A stretch of DNA of 64,000 nt from Leucobacter aridicollis (GTDB lineage Bacteria; Actinomycetota; Actinomycetes; Actinomycetales; Microbacteriaceae). The first letter of the stretch is position 1, and every line of letters starts with the position of its first letter. The position numbers and the translations under genes were made by a program. The notes under the pieces are model-generated. The model ran no database searches and was not told the origin of the DNA. It saw only the letters and a list, made by a program, of their open reading frames with translations. The stretch spans positions 372,001 to 436,000 of the forward strand of contig NZ_JACCBD010000001.1 of the NCBI RefSeq assembly GCF_013409595.1. The letters are read 5' to 3'. Below are positions 52,176 to 61,309 of the stretch, piece by piece.

Positions 52176-52989
52176 GGCCAGCGCGCAGCTCGCGAACCCC
52201 GCCCTGCTCAGGCTCGACTCGCTGTCGGTGCAGTACAAGCTCCCCGGTCGGGGCGTTCTGACCGCCGTGAACGACGTGAGCTTCGAGCTTCCGACGCAGC
52301 GGGTGCTCGGCCTCGTCGGCGAGTCCGGCTGCGGGAAGTCTACGCTCGCACGCGCCGTGTGCGGTCTTGAACCAATCCACTCGGGAAGCATCCGATTCAA
52401 CGGCGAGCCGATCCGTACCCTCGGGATGCGCACGCGCCCGAAGGAGCTGCTGCGCATCCAGATGGTGTTCCAGAACCCGTATGCGTCGCTCAACCCTCGC
52501 CGCACCGTCGGCGCCCAGATCGCGGATGGACTGCGGATCAACCCGCAGAAGGACTCATGGTCGGTGTCGGGGCTGCTCGACGAGGTCGAGCTTCCCGCGG
52601 ACGTCGCGAGCCGCTTCCCACATCAGTTCTCCGGTGGCCAGCGTCAGCGCATCGCAATCGCTCGCGCGATCGCGTCGGGCCCGCAGCTGCTCATCGGTGA
52701 CGAGCCGATCGCATCGCTCGACGCGAGCCTGCAGGCCAAGGTGGCGAGCCTCATGCGACGGCTTGCCCTCGAGTCCGGGGCGTCAATGCTCTTCATCAGT
52801 CACGACCTCGCGGTTGTGCGCACCATCGCCGACGAGATCGCGGTGATGAACAAGGGCGAGATCGTCGAGCACGGTCCCGTCGAGCAGGTGTGGCGCTCGC
52901 CGCGAGATCCCTATACGCAGCGGCTACTCGCGGCGATCCCAGCGATCGACGGGTTGGGTACACTGCCCGGTCTGCCCGACGCCGCGTAG
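52168..52989 (+). CDS. Peptide ABC transporter ATPase, DppF-like
   Basis: The 273-residue second ATPase has Walker A GESGCGKST, FQNPYASLNPRRTVG, signature FSGGQRQRIAIARAI, Walker B LLIGDEPIASLD and FISHDLAVVRTIAD. Note IGDEPI-A in place of the common VCDEPV-S. The ATG at 52168 is preceded by AGGAGA. It ends the five-gene operon before a strong terminator. Confidence 0.9.
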   Translation: MTEASAQLANPALLRLDSLSVQYKLPGRGVLTAVNDVSFELPTQRVLGLVGESGCGKSTLARAVCGLEPIHSGSIRFNGEPIRTLGMRTRPKELLRIQMVFQNPYASLNPRRTVGAQIADGLRINPQKDSWSVSGLLDEVELPADVASRFPHQFSGGQRQRIAIARAIASGPQLLIGDEPIASLDASLQAKVASLMRRLALESGASMLFISHDLAVVRTIADEIAVMNKGEIVEHGPVEQVWRSPRDPYTQRLLAAIPAIDGLGTLPGLPDAA

Positions 52990-52995
52990 CCTGCG

Positions 52996-53034
52996 GTGAG
53001 GCCTGGGGAGGACGCGGTCCTTCCCGGGCCTCAC
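52996..53034. terminator. Convergent terminator, peptide ABC operon / alcohol dehydrogenase
   Basis: An 18-bp stem (two G-T wobbles; base GTGAGGCC/GGCCTCAC) with a GCG loop. Confidence 0.85.
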
Positions 53035-53046
53035 GGCTATCTTGCC

Positions 53047-54150
53047 TTAGAAGCGAATCACCTGACGCAGCGCGTCGCCGGTGGCGAGGTCATCCATCGC
53101 CTCGTTGATTCCGTCGAGTTCGATCGTGGCTGAGATGAGCGACTCGAGCGGGAGCTTGCCGTCGCGCCAGAGCTGCGCATAGCGCGGGATATCGCGACTG
53201 GGAACTGCCGAGCCGAGGTAGCTGCCGATCACCGTGCGCGCCTCGGCGGTCAGGCTGAGCGGCGAGATCTCGCTCAGTTGTCCGGGAGCTGGCAGCCCGA
53301 CGGTCACCGTGCGGCCGCCCGGGGCTGTGGCCGCGTAGGCGGTTTCGAACGCCCGCGGGTGGCCAGCGCATTCGACGACCACCGGAAAGCGGAGGCCGCG
53401 TTCCATCACCTCTTGCGGGGTCATGCACTCAGTCGCTCCAGCCGCGATCGCGGCCGGAAACTTGTGCTCATTGGCGTCGATGCCGACGACCTGGTGGCCC
53501 TCGGCGAGAGCGACGAGCACCGCCGCCATACCGACCCCGCCGAGGCCAATCACCGCGACGGTGTCGCCGTCGGCTGGCCGTCCCGCGTTGACGACGGCAC
53601 CGCCACCGGTCAGCACCGCACAGCCGAGGAGCGCAGCGATGTCAGGTGGCACGTCATCGTCGACCGCGACGACGGAGCGTGCATCAACGACCGCGTGGGT
53701 GGCGAACCCTGAAACCCCGAGGTGATGGTTGATTGATGCGGTCCCGTCGGTGAGGCGGCGGTCGCCGTTCATGAGCGTGCCGGCACCGTTCGCAAGACTG
53801 CCGGGCTCGCAGGGCAGCAGCCCGTCGGTGAGGCAGGCGGCGCAGCTCCCGCAGCGAGGAAGGAACGTCATCACGACCCTGCGCCCGATGAGCGCCGTAT
53901 CCGCTTCAGAACCGACCGCTGTGACTCTGCCAGCCGCTTCGTGCCCGAGCAGCATTGGAAGTGGGCGCGGCCGCGAGCCGTTCACGACGGAGAGGTCGGA
54001 GTGGCAGACGCTCGCGGCCTCGATGCGAACGAGTAGCTCTCCCGGACCGGGATCTTGCAGCTCGAGTTCGCGCACCTCGATAGGCCGAGACTCGCTCCAC
54101 GGCTGAGTGCTGTCGGAGGTGGTGAGGACTGCGCCACGGATATTCGTCAT
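53047..54150 (-). CDS. Zinc-dependent medium-chain alcohol dehydrogenase
   Basis: The 367-residue MDR enzyme has catalytic zinc ligands in ASVCHSDLSV and LGHEAAG, four structural-zinc cysteines in CGSCAACLTDGLLPC, and the NAD fold VAVIGLGGVGMAAVLVALAEG with D following strand two (VGIDANEHK), so NAD is expected. The layout resembles class III-type alcohol/aldehyde dehydrogenases. The ATG at 54150 has AAGGAA 6 nt upstream. It is divergent from the glycerol kinase/AGPS-like operon and may oxidise an alcohol released by it (inference). Confidence 0.87.
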   Translation of the reverse strand: MTNIRGAVLTTSDSTQPWSESRPIEVRELELQDPGPGELLVRIEAASVCHSDLSVVNGSRPRPLPMLLGHEAAGRVTAVGSEADTALIGRRVVMTFLPRCGSCAACLTDGLLPCEPGSLANGAGTLMNGDRRLTDGTASINHHLGVSGFATHAVVDARSVVAVDDDVPPDIAALLGCAVLTGGGAVVNAGRPADGDTVAVIGLGGVGMAAVLVALAEGHQVVGIDANEHKFPAAIAAGATECMTPQEVMERGLRFPVVVECAGHPRAFETAYAATAPGGRTVTVGLPAPGQLSEISPLSLTAEARTVIGSYLGSAVPSRDIPRYAQLWRDGKLPLESLISATIELDGINEAMDDLATGDALRQVIRF

Positions 54151-54328
54151 TGAGAATTCCTTCGGGTTCGGAGACAACGTACGCGACAGTGCGGGAGCCG
54201 AACAGCAGCAATTCCGCTCACAGTGCACGCACGAAAGAATGAGACGCGTGAATCTGGAGGTCTAGAACGCTGATCCCATAGTACGAAACTTATGAGCTCG
54301 AGGAAAGCCTGTGGAATCGCATTTGGAA
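54151..54328. other. Divergent spacer between alcohol dehydrogenase and glp-like operon
   Basis: Together with the leader to 54460 this is a 310-bp non-coding region. It is AT-richer than average. On the minus strand TACTAT (54278-54283) is a possible -10 for the dehydrogenase. No gene or RNA family is recognised in it. Confidence 0.5.
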
Positions 54329-54358
54329 TTGACGACGGCAAGCATTGGGTGCTAACTT
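54329..54358 (+). promoter_or_regulatory. Promoter of the glycerol kinase/AGPS-like operon
   Basis: TTGACG, an 18-bp spacer and TAACTT place transcription start near 54365, directly before the leader hairpin. Confidence 0.65.
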
Positions 54359-54367
54359 CAGGGCAAC

Positions 54368-54420
54368 AGGGCAAGAATCAAAGAATTCCTGGTATGGAGT
54401 CTTTGTCTTGCCCTCTTTCT
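54368..54420 (+). promoter_or_regulatory. Leader terminator-like hairpin, candidate GlpP antitermination target
   Basis: AGGGCAAGA (54368-54376) pairs with TCTTGCCCT (54406-54414), and CAAAG (54379-54383) with CTTTG (54401-54405), leaving a 2-nt bulge and a 17-nt loop. The T-rich CTTTCTG follows. A direct repeat of AGGGCAA (54360-54366, 54368-54374) offers an alternative 5' arm. The hairpin starts within about 5 nt of the predicted transcript start and 47 nt before the first gene. The operon encodes GlpP, which antiterminates such leaders in Bacillus. Confidence 0.65.
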
Positions 54421-54460
54421 GTTGTGACCCCTTGCCAGGTATGACAGAGAGGTCATTCAC

Positions 54461-55882
54461 ATGGCAACACACGTTCTACGGGGCATCGGCGACGTCGTCT
54501 CGTACATCGATTCCCGGACGCGGATCAGCGGCCGAGCTGGCTGGATCTGGTGGCTCGCGCTCGGCGGCCTATTCCTCGACGCTTTCTCGAACTCCGCGCT
54601 CTCGGCCGGGCTTGGCCCGATGACGCGAGATCTTGATCTCAGCGCTGGCCAGATCGCGCTCCTCACGTCGATGGCGTCGTGGGTCGCGCTCGTGTTCAAC
54701 CCGATTGGGGGCTGGCTCGCTGATCGGTTCGGTCGTGTTGGCCCGCTGCTCGTCGCAAAGGTACTCGCGCTTGCGGGCGCGTTCATCGCGGCCTTCGCGC
54801 CTACGTTTGAGCTTGTGGTCGCCGGCCGTTTCTTCGTGGGCGCCGCATACGGCATTGACTTCGCGATCGCCATGGCGCTGCTCGCAGAGTTCACACCGGC
54901 GAAGTTCCGCAGCCGCATCAACACCTGGCAGGGCATCTGGTACACCGCGGTGTCATCGAACCTCATCCTTGCAATTGGCTTCTGCAAGATGAATGTCGGC
55001 GACTCGATCTGGCGCTGGGCGGTCGGAGCGGCCGGGGTCGTCGCGCTGCTGTTGTTCATCGGACAGGCGACCAAGCTCGTCGAGAGCCCCAGCTGGTATG
55101 CACGCAAGGGCAGGCTCGACGATGCCGCCCGCTCGATGACGAAGATCTACGGCGAGACCTTCCAAGCCGCACCAGAGGGGGACCGGGTGCCGCTTGAAGG
55201 TGTTGCGACTAAGGGCATCGGCAATGTCGCGCTGATCTTCCGCGGGATCTACCTCCCGCGAACGATACTCGCGTCGACCGTGCAGATGGGCCAGTCACTC
55301 CAATACTTTGCCGTCGGCTGGTACCTGCCGATCATCTCAATTGCGATCTTCGGCGAGGGCGACTTCGTTCTCGCAACAGTTGGGACACTCGTGTTCAACC
55401 TGTTCGGTATCGTCGGTGGCTTCGCTTCGCCAATCATTGCGCGTAAGCTCGGCCTGCGCCGCGCGTCGGCCATTGGCTTTTCGCTCGTATTCGTCATGCT
55501 CGTGGTGCTCGGCCTATTCTTCGACACGATGCCGCTGTGGCTCGCCTTCATCGTTCCGTCGTTGTTCATCCTGTTCCACTCGGGAGGACCCGGAGCGAAT
55601 GGCAAGAGCCTCTCGACGCTCTCGTTCCGCAGCGAACTACGCGCGACAGCGAATGGATTTATCGGCGCGATCGGCAGCCTCGGGGCCGCGCTCGGACTCG
55701 TCGTGTTCCCGATCCTCAAGGAGGACCTCGGCCTTGGGCCGACGTTCCTCATCCTGTCGGCAGTGCCGTTTATCGCCGCCATCGTGTGCTGGGTCATCAA
55801 ATGGGAGCCAAGTCGAGCTGATTTCAACCCGGATGCTGAGCCGGAGGCGCCGCAGTTCCGCGACGCAGACATCGTCCGGTAG
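54461..55882 (+). CDS. MFS transporter of the glp-like operon
   Basis: The 473-residue transporter has 12 predicted helices with a central loop at about residues 210-255. Motifs: GGWLADRFGRVGPLL between helices 2 and 3, YGIDFAIAMALLAEFTPAKFRSR, and ARKLGLRRAS in the second half. It is a sugar/metabolite-porter type carrier. As first gene of the operon it probably imports the substrate for the kinase: glycerol, a glycerol ether or a glycerophosphodiester product (inference). GAGAGG lies about 12 nt upstream of the ATG. Confidence 0.83.
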   Translation: MATHVLRGIGDVVSYIDSRTRISGRAGWIWWLALGGLFLDAFSNSALSAGLGPMTRDLDLSAGQIALLTSMASWVALVFNPIGGWLADRFGRVGPLLVAKVLALAGAFIAAFAPTFELVVAGRFFVGAAYGIDFAIAMALLAEFTPAKFRSRINTWQGIWYTAVSSNLILAIGFCKMNVGDSIWRWAVGAAGVVALLLFIGQATKLVESPSWYARKGRLDDAARSMTKIYGETFQAAPEGDRVPLEGVATKGIGNVALIFRGIYLPRTILASTVQMGQSLQYFAVGWYLPIISIAIFGEGDFVLATVGTLVFNLFGIVGGFASPIIARKLGLRRASAIGFSLVFVMLVVLGLFFDTMPLWLAFIVPSLFILFHSGGPGANGKSLSTLSFRSELRATANGFIGAIGSLGAALGLVVFPILKEDLGLGPTFLILSAVPFIAAIVCWVIKWEPSRADFNPDAEPEAPQFRDADIVR

Positions 55883-55914
55883 CTAGCGCAGCCAAACGAA
55901 CGAAGGAGTATGCG

Positions 55915-57441
55915 GTGAAGCAGGCGATTCTCGCAATTGACGAGGGCACAACAGGAACACGTGCAGCCTGGGTGACCGCCGACGGTGACGTGGGCGGGCT
56001 CACCTACGAGCGATTGACAGTGAGCTCGCCACGCCCCGGGGTTGTTGTACAGAGTGCAGCGGAGATCCTCGAAAAGACGGTGCGAACGCTCAGGTCGGCG
56101 TACGCTTCCGCCGTCGATCACGGTCTTGAGGTGACTGCCGTCACCATCGCGACTCAGCGCGCGACAGCGACGTTGTGGGACACGGAGACGGGCGAGCCAG
56201 TCGCGCCATCAATGGTGTGGCAGGACACGCAGTACGCTGACGAGCTTGCGAACATGGCGGGTGCCTGGGACGACACCTTATGGCGCAGCATCGGCCGCCC
56301 CACTGGCGTGCGCTCCGTCTACCTCTGGGCAGCTAAGACTCTCGCCGACCCCGCGCAGACGCGCGCCAGGGAGTGCCGCCGCAAGGGAACTCTTGGGTTC
56401 GGAACGGTTGACACGTGGCTGCTTTGGTCGCTGTCGAACAGACGAGAGTTGAGCGTGACTGCCACGAATGCTGTGAGCTCGGGTGCGTACCTGTTGACCG
56501 ATCACGCCTACCACACTGGGTTCGTCGAGGCGCTTGGGTTCCCCCTTGAGCTCCTGCCCGAGCTGCGAGATGACTCAGGCGACTTCGGCACGCTTCGCCC
56601 CGACATCCTTGGCATCGAGCTGCCCATCGTCGCCGCGGCCGGCGACCAGCACGCTGCGATGATCGGGCTCGGGGTGATCGATGCTGGCGACGTGATGTGT
56701 GTCCACGGAACGGGGTCGTTCGTCGATCTCAATCTCGGCACTCACCTGCCAGACAACGACGGCCGCTACCAGGGTGCGCTGAGTCTGGTCGCGTGGCGCA
56801 CCGGGGGAGTATCGCGCTACTCGATCGAGACATTTACCTCGACAACCGGCTCCGCAATTGACTGGCTCGTCGACAAACTCAGACTCTTTGAGTCGGGCGC
56901 GCACATCAGCGAGCTCGCCGCACGGGGTACACGCGGCGCAGTGCACTCTGTTCCCGCACTCACGGGCGTGAGAATGCCCCGTGTGAACGCGGGCGTTGGT
57001 GCCCTGATCGGCGGCATGAGCATGTCCACGACGCGAGAGGACGTCGCTCTCGCCGTGCTCGAGGGAATCGCCCAGTCGGTGGCCTGGAGCATAGACGCCG
57101 ACCAGGAGGTCGCGGGAATCGAGATCGGCAAGGTGAACGTTGGGGGCGGACTCTCTGGTTCCGACCCCCTCGTGCAACTGCAAGCTGACATCACGGGCGT
57201 GCCACACTACCGATTCCGCGACACCGACAAGGCCTCGCTGCGGGGGATCGCGTTCCTCGGCGGAGTCGATCTGGGGATGTGGGACTCGCTTCACGACACC
57301 CGAGAGCTCCTCGGAACCCCCGACGTCTTCGAGCCGACGATTGGCGCCGACGAACGTGAAGAACGGGTGGACTGGTGGCGCCGCCGCGTGCTCACTGAAA
57401 TGGACCTAGCCGATGCAAGAAAGGATTCGACGACGGAATGA
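55915..57441 (+). CDS. FGGY-family kinase, glycerol kinase-like
   Basis: The 508-residue kinase resembles GlpK: phosphate-1 loop AIDEGTTGTRAAW, SMVWQDTQYADEL, FGTVDTWLLW, AAAGDQHAAMIGLG and HGTGSFVDLN. GlpK normally has DQGTT and DQQ; here E and H replace two of these, so the substrate may be a glycerol derivative, not glycerol itself. Its product feeds the GlpD-like dehydrogenase encoded next. The GTG start has GAAGGAG 6-12 nt upstream. The stop overlaps the next ATG. Confidence 0.85.
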   Translation: MKQAILAIDEGTTGTRAAWVTADGDVGGLTYERLTVSSPRPGVVVQSAAEILEKTVRTLRSAYASAVDHGLEVTAVTIATQRATATLWDTETGEPVAPSMVWQDTQYADELANMAGAWDDTLWRSIGRPTGVRSVYLWAAKTLADPAQTRARECRRKGTLGFGTVDTWLLWSLSNRRELSVTATNAVSSGAYLLTDHAYHTGFVEALGFPLELLPELRDDSGDFGTLRPDILGIELPIVAAAGDQHAAMIGLGVIDAGDVMCVHGTGSFVDLNLGTHLPDNDGRYQGALSLVAWRTGGVSRYSIETFTSTTGSAIDWLVDKLRLFESGAHISELAARGTRGAVHSVPALTGVRMPRVNAGVGALIGGMSMSTTREDVALAVLEGIAQSVAWSIDADQEVAGIEIGKVNVGGGLSGSDPLVQLQADITGVPHYRFRDTDKASLRGIAFLGGVDLGMWDSLHDTRELLGTPDVFEPTIGADEREERVDWWRRRVLTEMDLADARKDSTTE

Positions 57442-59111
57442 AGTTTCCTGAAAAACGTGCGAACAAACAACGCCAAAGCCTCTCGCCTATTGACGCGCCG
57501 AGGCTCAGCAGGGCGACCGCGCTACGCCGCATGGAAGACGAGGTATTCGACCTCGTCGTCGTGGGTGGCGGGATCACCGGTGCCTACACGGCGCTCGACG
57601 CGGCGCTCCGCGGACTCAATGTCGCATTGATTGAGAAGGAGGACTTCGCCTCCGGGACATCGAGTAAGTCCTCGAAGATGATCCACGGTGGGCTCCGCTA
57701 TATCGAGCAGGGCAACCTGCCACTCGTGCGGCACTCGCTTCTCGAACGCCAGCGGCTGCGCCGTAACGCTGGCCATTTGGTCCAGCGCCTCCCGTTCCTC
57801 TTTCCGATTCTCTCCGAGGATGGGATCTTCGACCGCAGGCTCGCCTCCGGGTTTGAAGCCCTGCTCTGGACGTATGATCTGGCGGGCGGTTGGCGCGAGG
57901 GGGTGCTGCACAAGAAGCTTTCGCGGGAGGAAGTGCTCGCGCAAAGCCCGCTGTTTGATCCGAAGAAGCTCGAGAGCGGATTCATGTACTACGACTCGCG
58001 TGCCGACGATGCCAGGCTCACGACCAACATCGCTCGGACGGCGGCGTTCCACGGTGCAGCCATCGCAAACTACGCGAAGGCGACAGCCGTTGTACGCGAG
58101 CGGGGCAAGGTCGCGGGTGTTGTCGCCGAAGTAGACGGCCGGGAGCTTCGGATCCGAGGACGCGCTGTGGTTATCGCGGTTGGGTCATGGCTGCGTGACT
58201 GGGACGGTACGACACCTGGAACTGACAAGCCGAACATCCGGCCGGCAAAGGGCGTGCACGTCTCTGTGCCGTGGACGAAGATCCAGAACTCGTGCACGAT
58301 CACGATCCCGATCCCCGGGCGTACTCGACGGGCGACTATTACGAGGTGGGGCGATACTGCCCTGCTCGGCACGACCGACGAGGATTACCAGGGGAACCTC
58401 GACGATACCCACTGCACGCGCGCGGAGATGGACTTTCTGCTCGAGGGAGCAATGCACGCGCTGCGAACTGAGATTTCCCCCGATGACGTGCTCGGCTCGA
58501 TCGCCGGCACTCGTCCACTCGTCGCCGCGGCCGGCGGTAAAACTCTTGATGTGAAACGCAATCATGAGATTCGCACCGACTCCGACGGACTCGTCACTGT
58601 CGTCGGAGGAAAACTCACCACGTCTCGACACATGGCAGAACAGACCGTCGACGCCGCCATGAAAGTACTGGGTAGGCGCGGCAAGGCTCGGACGAAGAAT
58701 GCCTACCTCCTCGGAGCCGCGGGTTACGACGGCCAGGCTGCCACCTCGTCAGGCGGGCTGCCGGCGCATCTCGCCGAGCGGTTTGGCACGGAGACGCGCT
58801 TTATCTCCGAGATGCTCGCGGAGCGTCCTGAGCTTTCCACGCCGGTCGTGGCGGGACTGCCCTACATCGAGGCGGAGGTCGTGTTCGCAGCCCGCTTCGA
58901 GATGGCGCACACCGTCGATGACGTATTGAGTCGACGCACGCGCGCACGACTCATGGCCCGCGACGCGTCCAGTTCGGCCGCGGCTCGGGTCGGCGAGATC
59001 CTCGCGGTCGAACTGTCGCTGAGCGCGGCGGAGGTCGCCGCGCAGGTGACCGACTACCAATCCAAGATCCAGAGAGAAAAATCAGTGCTGATGGGAGGCA
59101 CATCGTCATGA
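57438..59111 (+). CDS. glpD: FAD-dependent glycerol-3-phosphate dehydrogenase, GlpD-like
   Basis: GlpD oxidises sn-glycerol-3-phosphate to dihydroxyacetone phosphate and passes electrons to quinone at the membrane. The 557-residue protein has the FAD motif FDLVVVGGGITGAYTALDAALRG (about residues 37-59), EKEDFASGTSSKSSKMIHGGLRYI, the GTRPLVAAAG region and DGLVTVVGGKLTTSR. A 35-residue basic N-terminal extension is unusual. Substrate could be G3P or a 1-O-alkyl-G3P given the neighbours. It overlaps genes on both sides by 4 bp. Confidence 0.9.
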   Translation: MKFPEKRANKQRQSLSPIDAPRLSRATALRRMEDEVFDLVVVGGGITGAYTALDAALRGLNVALIEKEDFASGTSSKSSKMIHGGLRYIEQGNLPLVRHSLLERQRLRRNAGHLVQRLPFLFPILSEDGIFDRRLASGFEALLWTYDLAGGWREGVLHKKLSREEVLAQSPLFDPKKLESGFMYYDSRADDARLTTNIARTAAFHGAAIANYAKATAVVRERGKVAGVVAEVDGRELRIRGRAVVIAVGSWLRDWDGTTPGTDKPNIRPAKGVHVSVPWTKIQNSCTITIPIPGRTRRATITRWGDTALLGTTDEDYQGNLDDTHCTRAEMDFLLEGAMHALRTEISPDDVLGSIAGTRPLVAAAGGKTLDVKRNHEIRTDSDGLVTVVGGKLTTSRHMAEQTVDAAMKVLGRRGKARTKNAYLLGAAGYDGQAATSSGGLPAHLAERFGTETRFISEMLAERPELSTPVVAGLPYIEAEVVFAARFEMAHTVDDVLSRRTRARLMARDASSSAAARVGEILAVELSLSAAEVAAQVTDYQSKIQREKSVLMGGTSS

Positions 59112-60640
59112 TGAGTCGGGAAGCGGTTCGCCGCGGATACAACAAGCGGAACTACGTCGTGGGAGCACACACTCCTCCAGGCTGGGCGCCCGCGGTCGTC
59201 GAAACGGAGACTACGGTGGGGTCACTCCAGTATGACGTCGTCGAAGTTCCGGACGGCCTTGTCGAGCAGCTGCGCGGCATCGCCGTCGCTGTCACCACGG
59301 CGCCGGCGGACATTGTCTCGAACACGCGCGACTGGTGGGCGCGCACGATGATTGCAGAGACTGGCGGCGAGCCTGCGGTGATCGCAGGGGTCTGTGCCGA
59401 GGTCGACTCGGTGGAACAGGTGCAGGCGGTTATGCGCCTCGCGAGCGAGCACAACATCCCTGTTACGGTCTCGGCGGGCCGTTCCAACGTGACAGGCGCT
59501 GCGCTGCCGCTGCGCGGCGGCATCGTGCTCGATGTCTGCCGTATGAACCGCGTGCTCGGCTACGACGCCGAGAGTCAGATCGTGGAAGTCGAGGCGGGCA
59601 TGTTTGGCGACGTGTTCGAGGAACACGTGCAGAACGAATACAACATGACGTCAGGACACTGGCCGTCGTCGTTTGGGATCAGCACGGTTGGCGGCTGGGC
59701 CGCATGCCGCGGAGCCGGTCAGTTGTCGACGCGCTACGGGAAGATCGAAGACATGGTCGCCGGGATGGACGTCGTGCTTGCTGACGGCTCGTTCATCACC
59801 GTCGGTGCAGCCGGCCGCTCCGCGGTCGGAAGTGACTTGCAGCAACTCTTCGTTGGCTCGGAGGGCACGCTCGGCGTGATCACCTCGTTGAAGATCAAGC
59901 TGCATCGCCTCCCCGACTACACGAAGGCGATTGCATTTGGGTTTCCGAGCTTTAAGGTCGGCCTCGATGTGTGCCGCGAGATCCTGCAGCGCGGCGCCAC
60001 TCCCGCCGCGCTTCGCCTCTACGACGAACTCGAGAGCGGCCTGCAATTCGACCGACCAGATCAGAACGTGGTCCTGATCGCGGACGAAGGCAACCCCAAG
60101 ATTGTTGACGCCGTGATCGCGATCGCTGAGGAGGTGAGCCGGGAGTTCGACGGCGTCGAACTCGACGGGGATGCACTCCTCGAGCGCTGGTACGAGACTC
60201 GTTACCTCACCGGTAAGAGCGCAGAGGGCTTCACGCGCAGCGCCGGTTTCGTCGCGGACACACTCGAAATGAGTGGGCCATGGTCGGCACTCGCCGATGT
60301 GTATTCCGAGGTTGTGGAGGCTGTGCAGGCGCTGCCTGGCACGCTCCGCGCTTCGGCGCACCAATCGCACGCGTACACGGATGCCGGGTGCGTGTACTTC
60401 TCGTTCCGCGGCGAGGTCGAGGACCCGGCCACCCGGGCGGACTGGTATCGGGCAGCCTGGGACGCGGCCAACGAGGTCATTGTGCGACACCACACGACGT
60501 TGAGCCACCACCACGGCGTTGGCCTCGTGCGCGCGCCGTACATGGCTGACTCGCTCGGCGGCGGACTCGATGTGCTGCGCGCGATCAAGGCTACGCTTGA
60601 CCCTCAGGGGATCCTCAACCCCGGAAAGCTGGGGCTCTAA
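59108..60640 (+). CDS. FAD-binding oxidase, alkylglycerone-phosphate synthase (AGPS)-like
   Basis: The 510-residue protein has the PCMH-type FAD fold (PVTVSAGRSNVTGAALPLRGGIVLD; GSEGTLGVIT) and AGPS hallmarks: WPSSFGISTVGGWAACRGAGQLSTRYGKIEDMV (about residues 186-218), the AGCVYFSFRG strand and SHHHGVG with three consecutive histidines at 467-469. In animals AGPS exchanges the acyl chain of acyl-DHAP for a fatty alcohol, forming the ether bond. Here it sits between GlpD-like and GlpP genes, with a 4-bp overlap to glpD. It could make or, in reverse, break ether-linked DHAP. A 2-hydroxyacid-dehydrogenase-like role is the main alternative. Confidence 0.85.
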   Translation: MMSREAVRRGYNKRNYVVGAHTPPGWAPAVVETETTVGSLQYDVVEVPDGLVEQLRGIAVAVTTAPADIVSNTRDWWARTMIAETGGEPAVIAGVCAEVDSVEQVQAVMRLASEHNIPVTVSAGRSNVTGAALPLRGGIVLDVCRMNRVLGYDAESQIVEVEAGMFGDVFEEHVQNEYNMTSGHWPSSFGISTVGGWAACRGAGQLSTRYGKIEDMVAGMDVVLADGSFITVGAAGRSAVGSDLQQLFVGSEGTLGVITSLKIKLHRLPDYTKAIAFGFPSFKVGLDVCREILQRGATPAALRLYDELESGLQFDRPDQNVVLIADEGNPKIVDAVIAIAEEVSREFDGVELDGDALLERWYETRYLTGKSAEGFTRSAGFVADTLEMSGPWSALADVYSEVVEAVQALPGTLRASAHQSHAYTDAGCVYFSFRGEVEDPATRADWYRAAWDAANEVIVRHHTTLSHHHGVGLVRAPYMADSLGGGLDVLRAIKATLDPQGILNPGKLGL

Positions 60641-60645
60641 CCACG

Positions 60646-61302
60646 ATGACCGCTTCAAGGCGTGAGGCACAGAACGATCCGGCGCGGCGTGCGCGTCTGA
60701 AGGAGCTCGTCGGTCTGCACACGAGACCGGTGATTGCCTCTGTGCTCGATCGCCCGCACCTTGAGGCGTTCATTGAGTCGTCCGCACAGTTTTGCTTTCT
60801 CGCGCAAACTGACCTGATCGAACTCGAGACCGCCATTGCCCGAATCCATGATCGGCCACGCAAAGTTGTGTTCGTAAACATCGATTCGATCGTTGGTCTC
60901 GCCCAGGACCGGGGCGGCGTCGACTACCTTGCCAGGCTGGGCGCAGACGGCCTCCTGACGACTCGTGGATCGTTGATTCCGAGGGCGCAGGAGGCCGGTC
61001 TGCTCACGGTTCAGAAACTGTTCATCACCGACCGCTCGAATATCCAGCGCGGCGTCGCCGCGGTGCATGGAGCAAAGCCTGACCTGCTGCAGCTCATGCC
61101 AGCGCCCGTCCTCCCATTCGTGGCTGGCCACGAGATCATGCGTATCCGACCTGTCGTGGCCTCAGGCTTCGTGACGTCACCCACCGAGGTCGAGGCAGCG
61201 CTCTCGCACGGCGCTGTCGCGGTTTCGACGAGCACGCCGAAGCTCTGGGAGTACGAGCACGCGAGTGAGCAGCGGACCCGTCCGCAACCTTCCCGAGAAT
61301 AG
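60646..61302 (+). CDS. glpP: Glycerol-3-phosphate-responsive antiterminator
   Basis: In Bacillus GlpP binds glycerol-3-phosphate and the leader mRNA of glp genes and prevents termination. The 218-residue protein keeps the family core: DGLLTTRGSLIPRAQEAGL, VQKLFITDRSNIQRGVAAV, ASGFVTSPTEVEAALSHGAVAVSTSTPKLW. The fold is a TIM-barrel-like phosphate binder. It lies within the operon it probably controls; the terminator-like hairpin at 54368-54414 is its expected target. An extra 15-20 residues at the C-terminus are unrecognised. Confidence 0.88.
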   Translation: MTASRREAQNDPARRARLKELVGLHTRPVIASVLDRPHLEAFIESSAQFCFLAQTDLIELETAIARIHDRPRKVVFVNIDSIVGLAQDRGGVDYLARLGADGLLTTRGSLIPRAQEAGLLTVQKLFITDRSNIQRGVAAVHGAKPDLLQLMPAPVLPFVAGHEIMRIRPVVASGFVTSPTEVEAALSHGAVAVSTSTPKLWEYEHASEQRTRPQPSRE

Positions 61303-61309
61303 GAGACCT

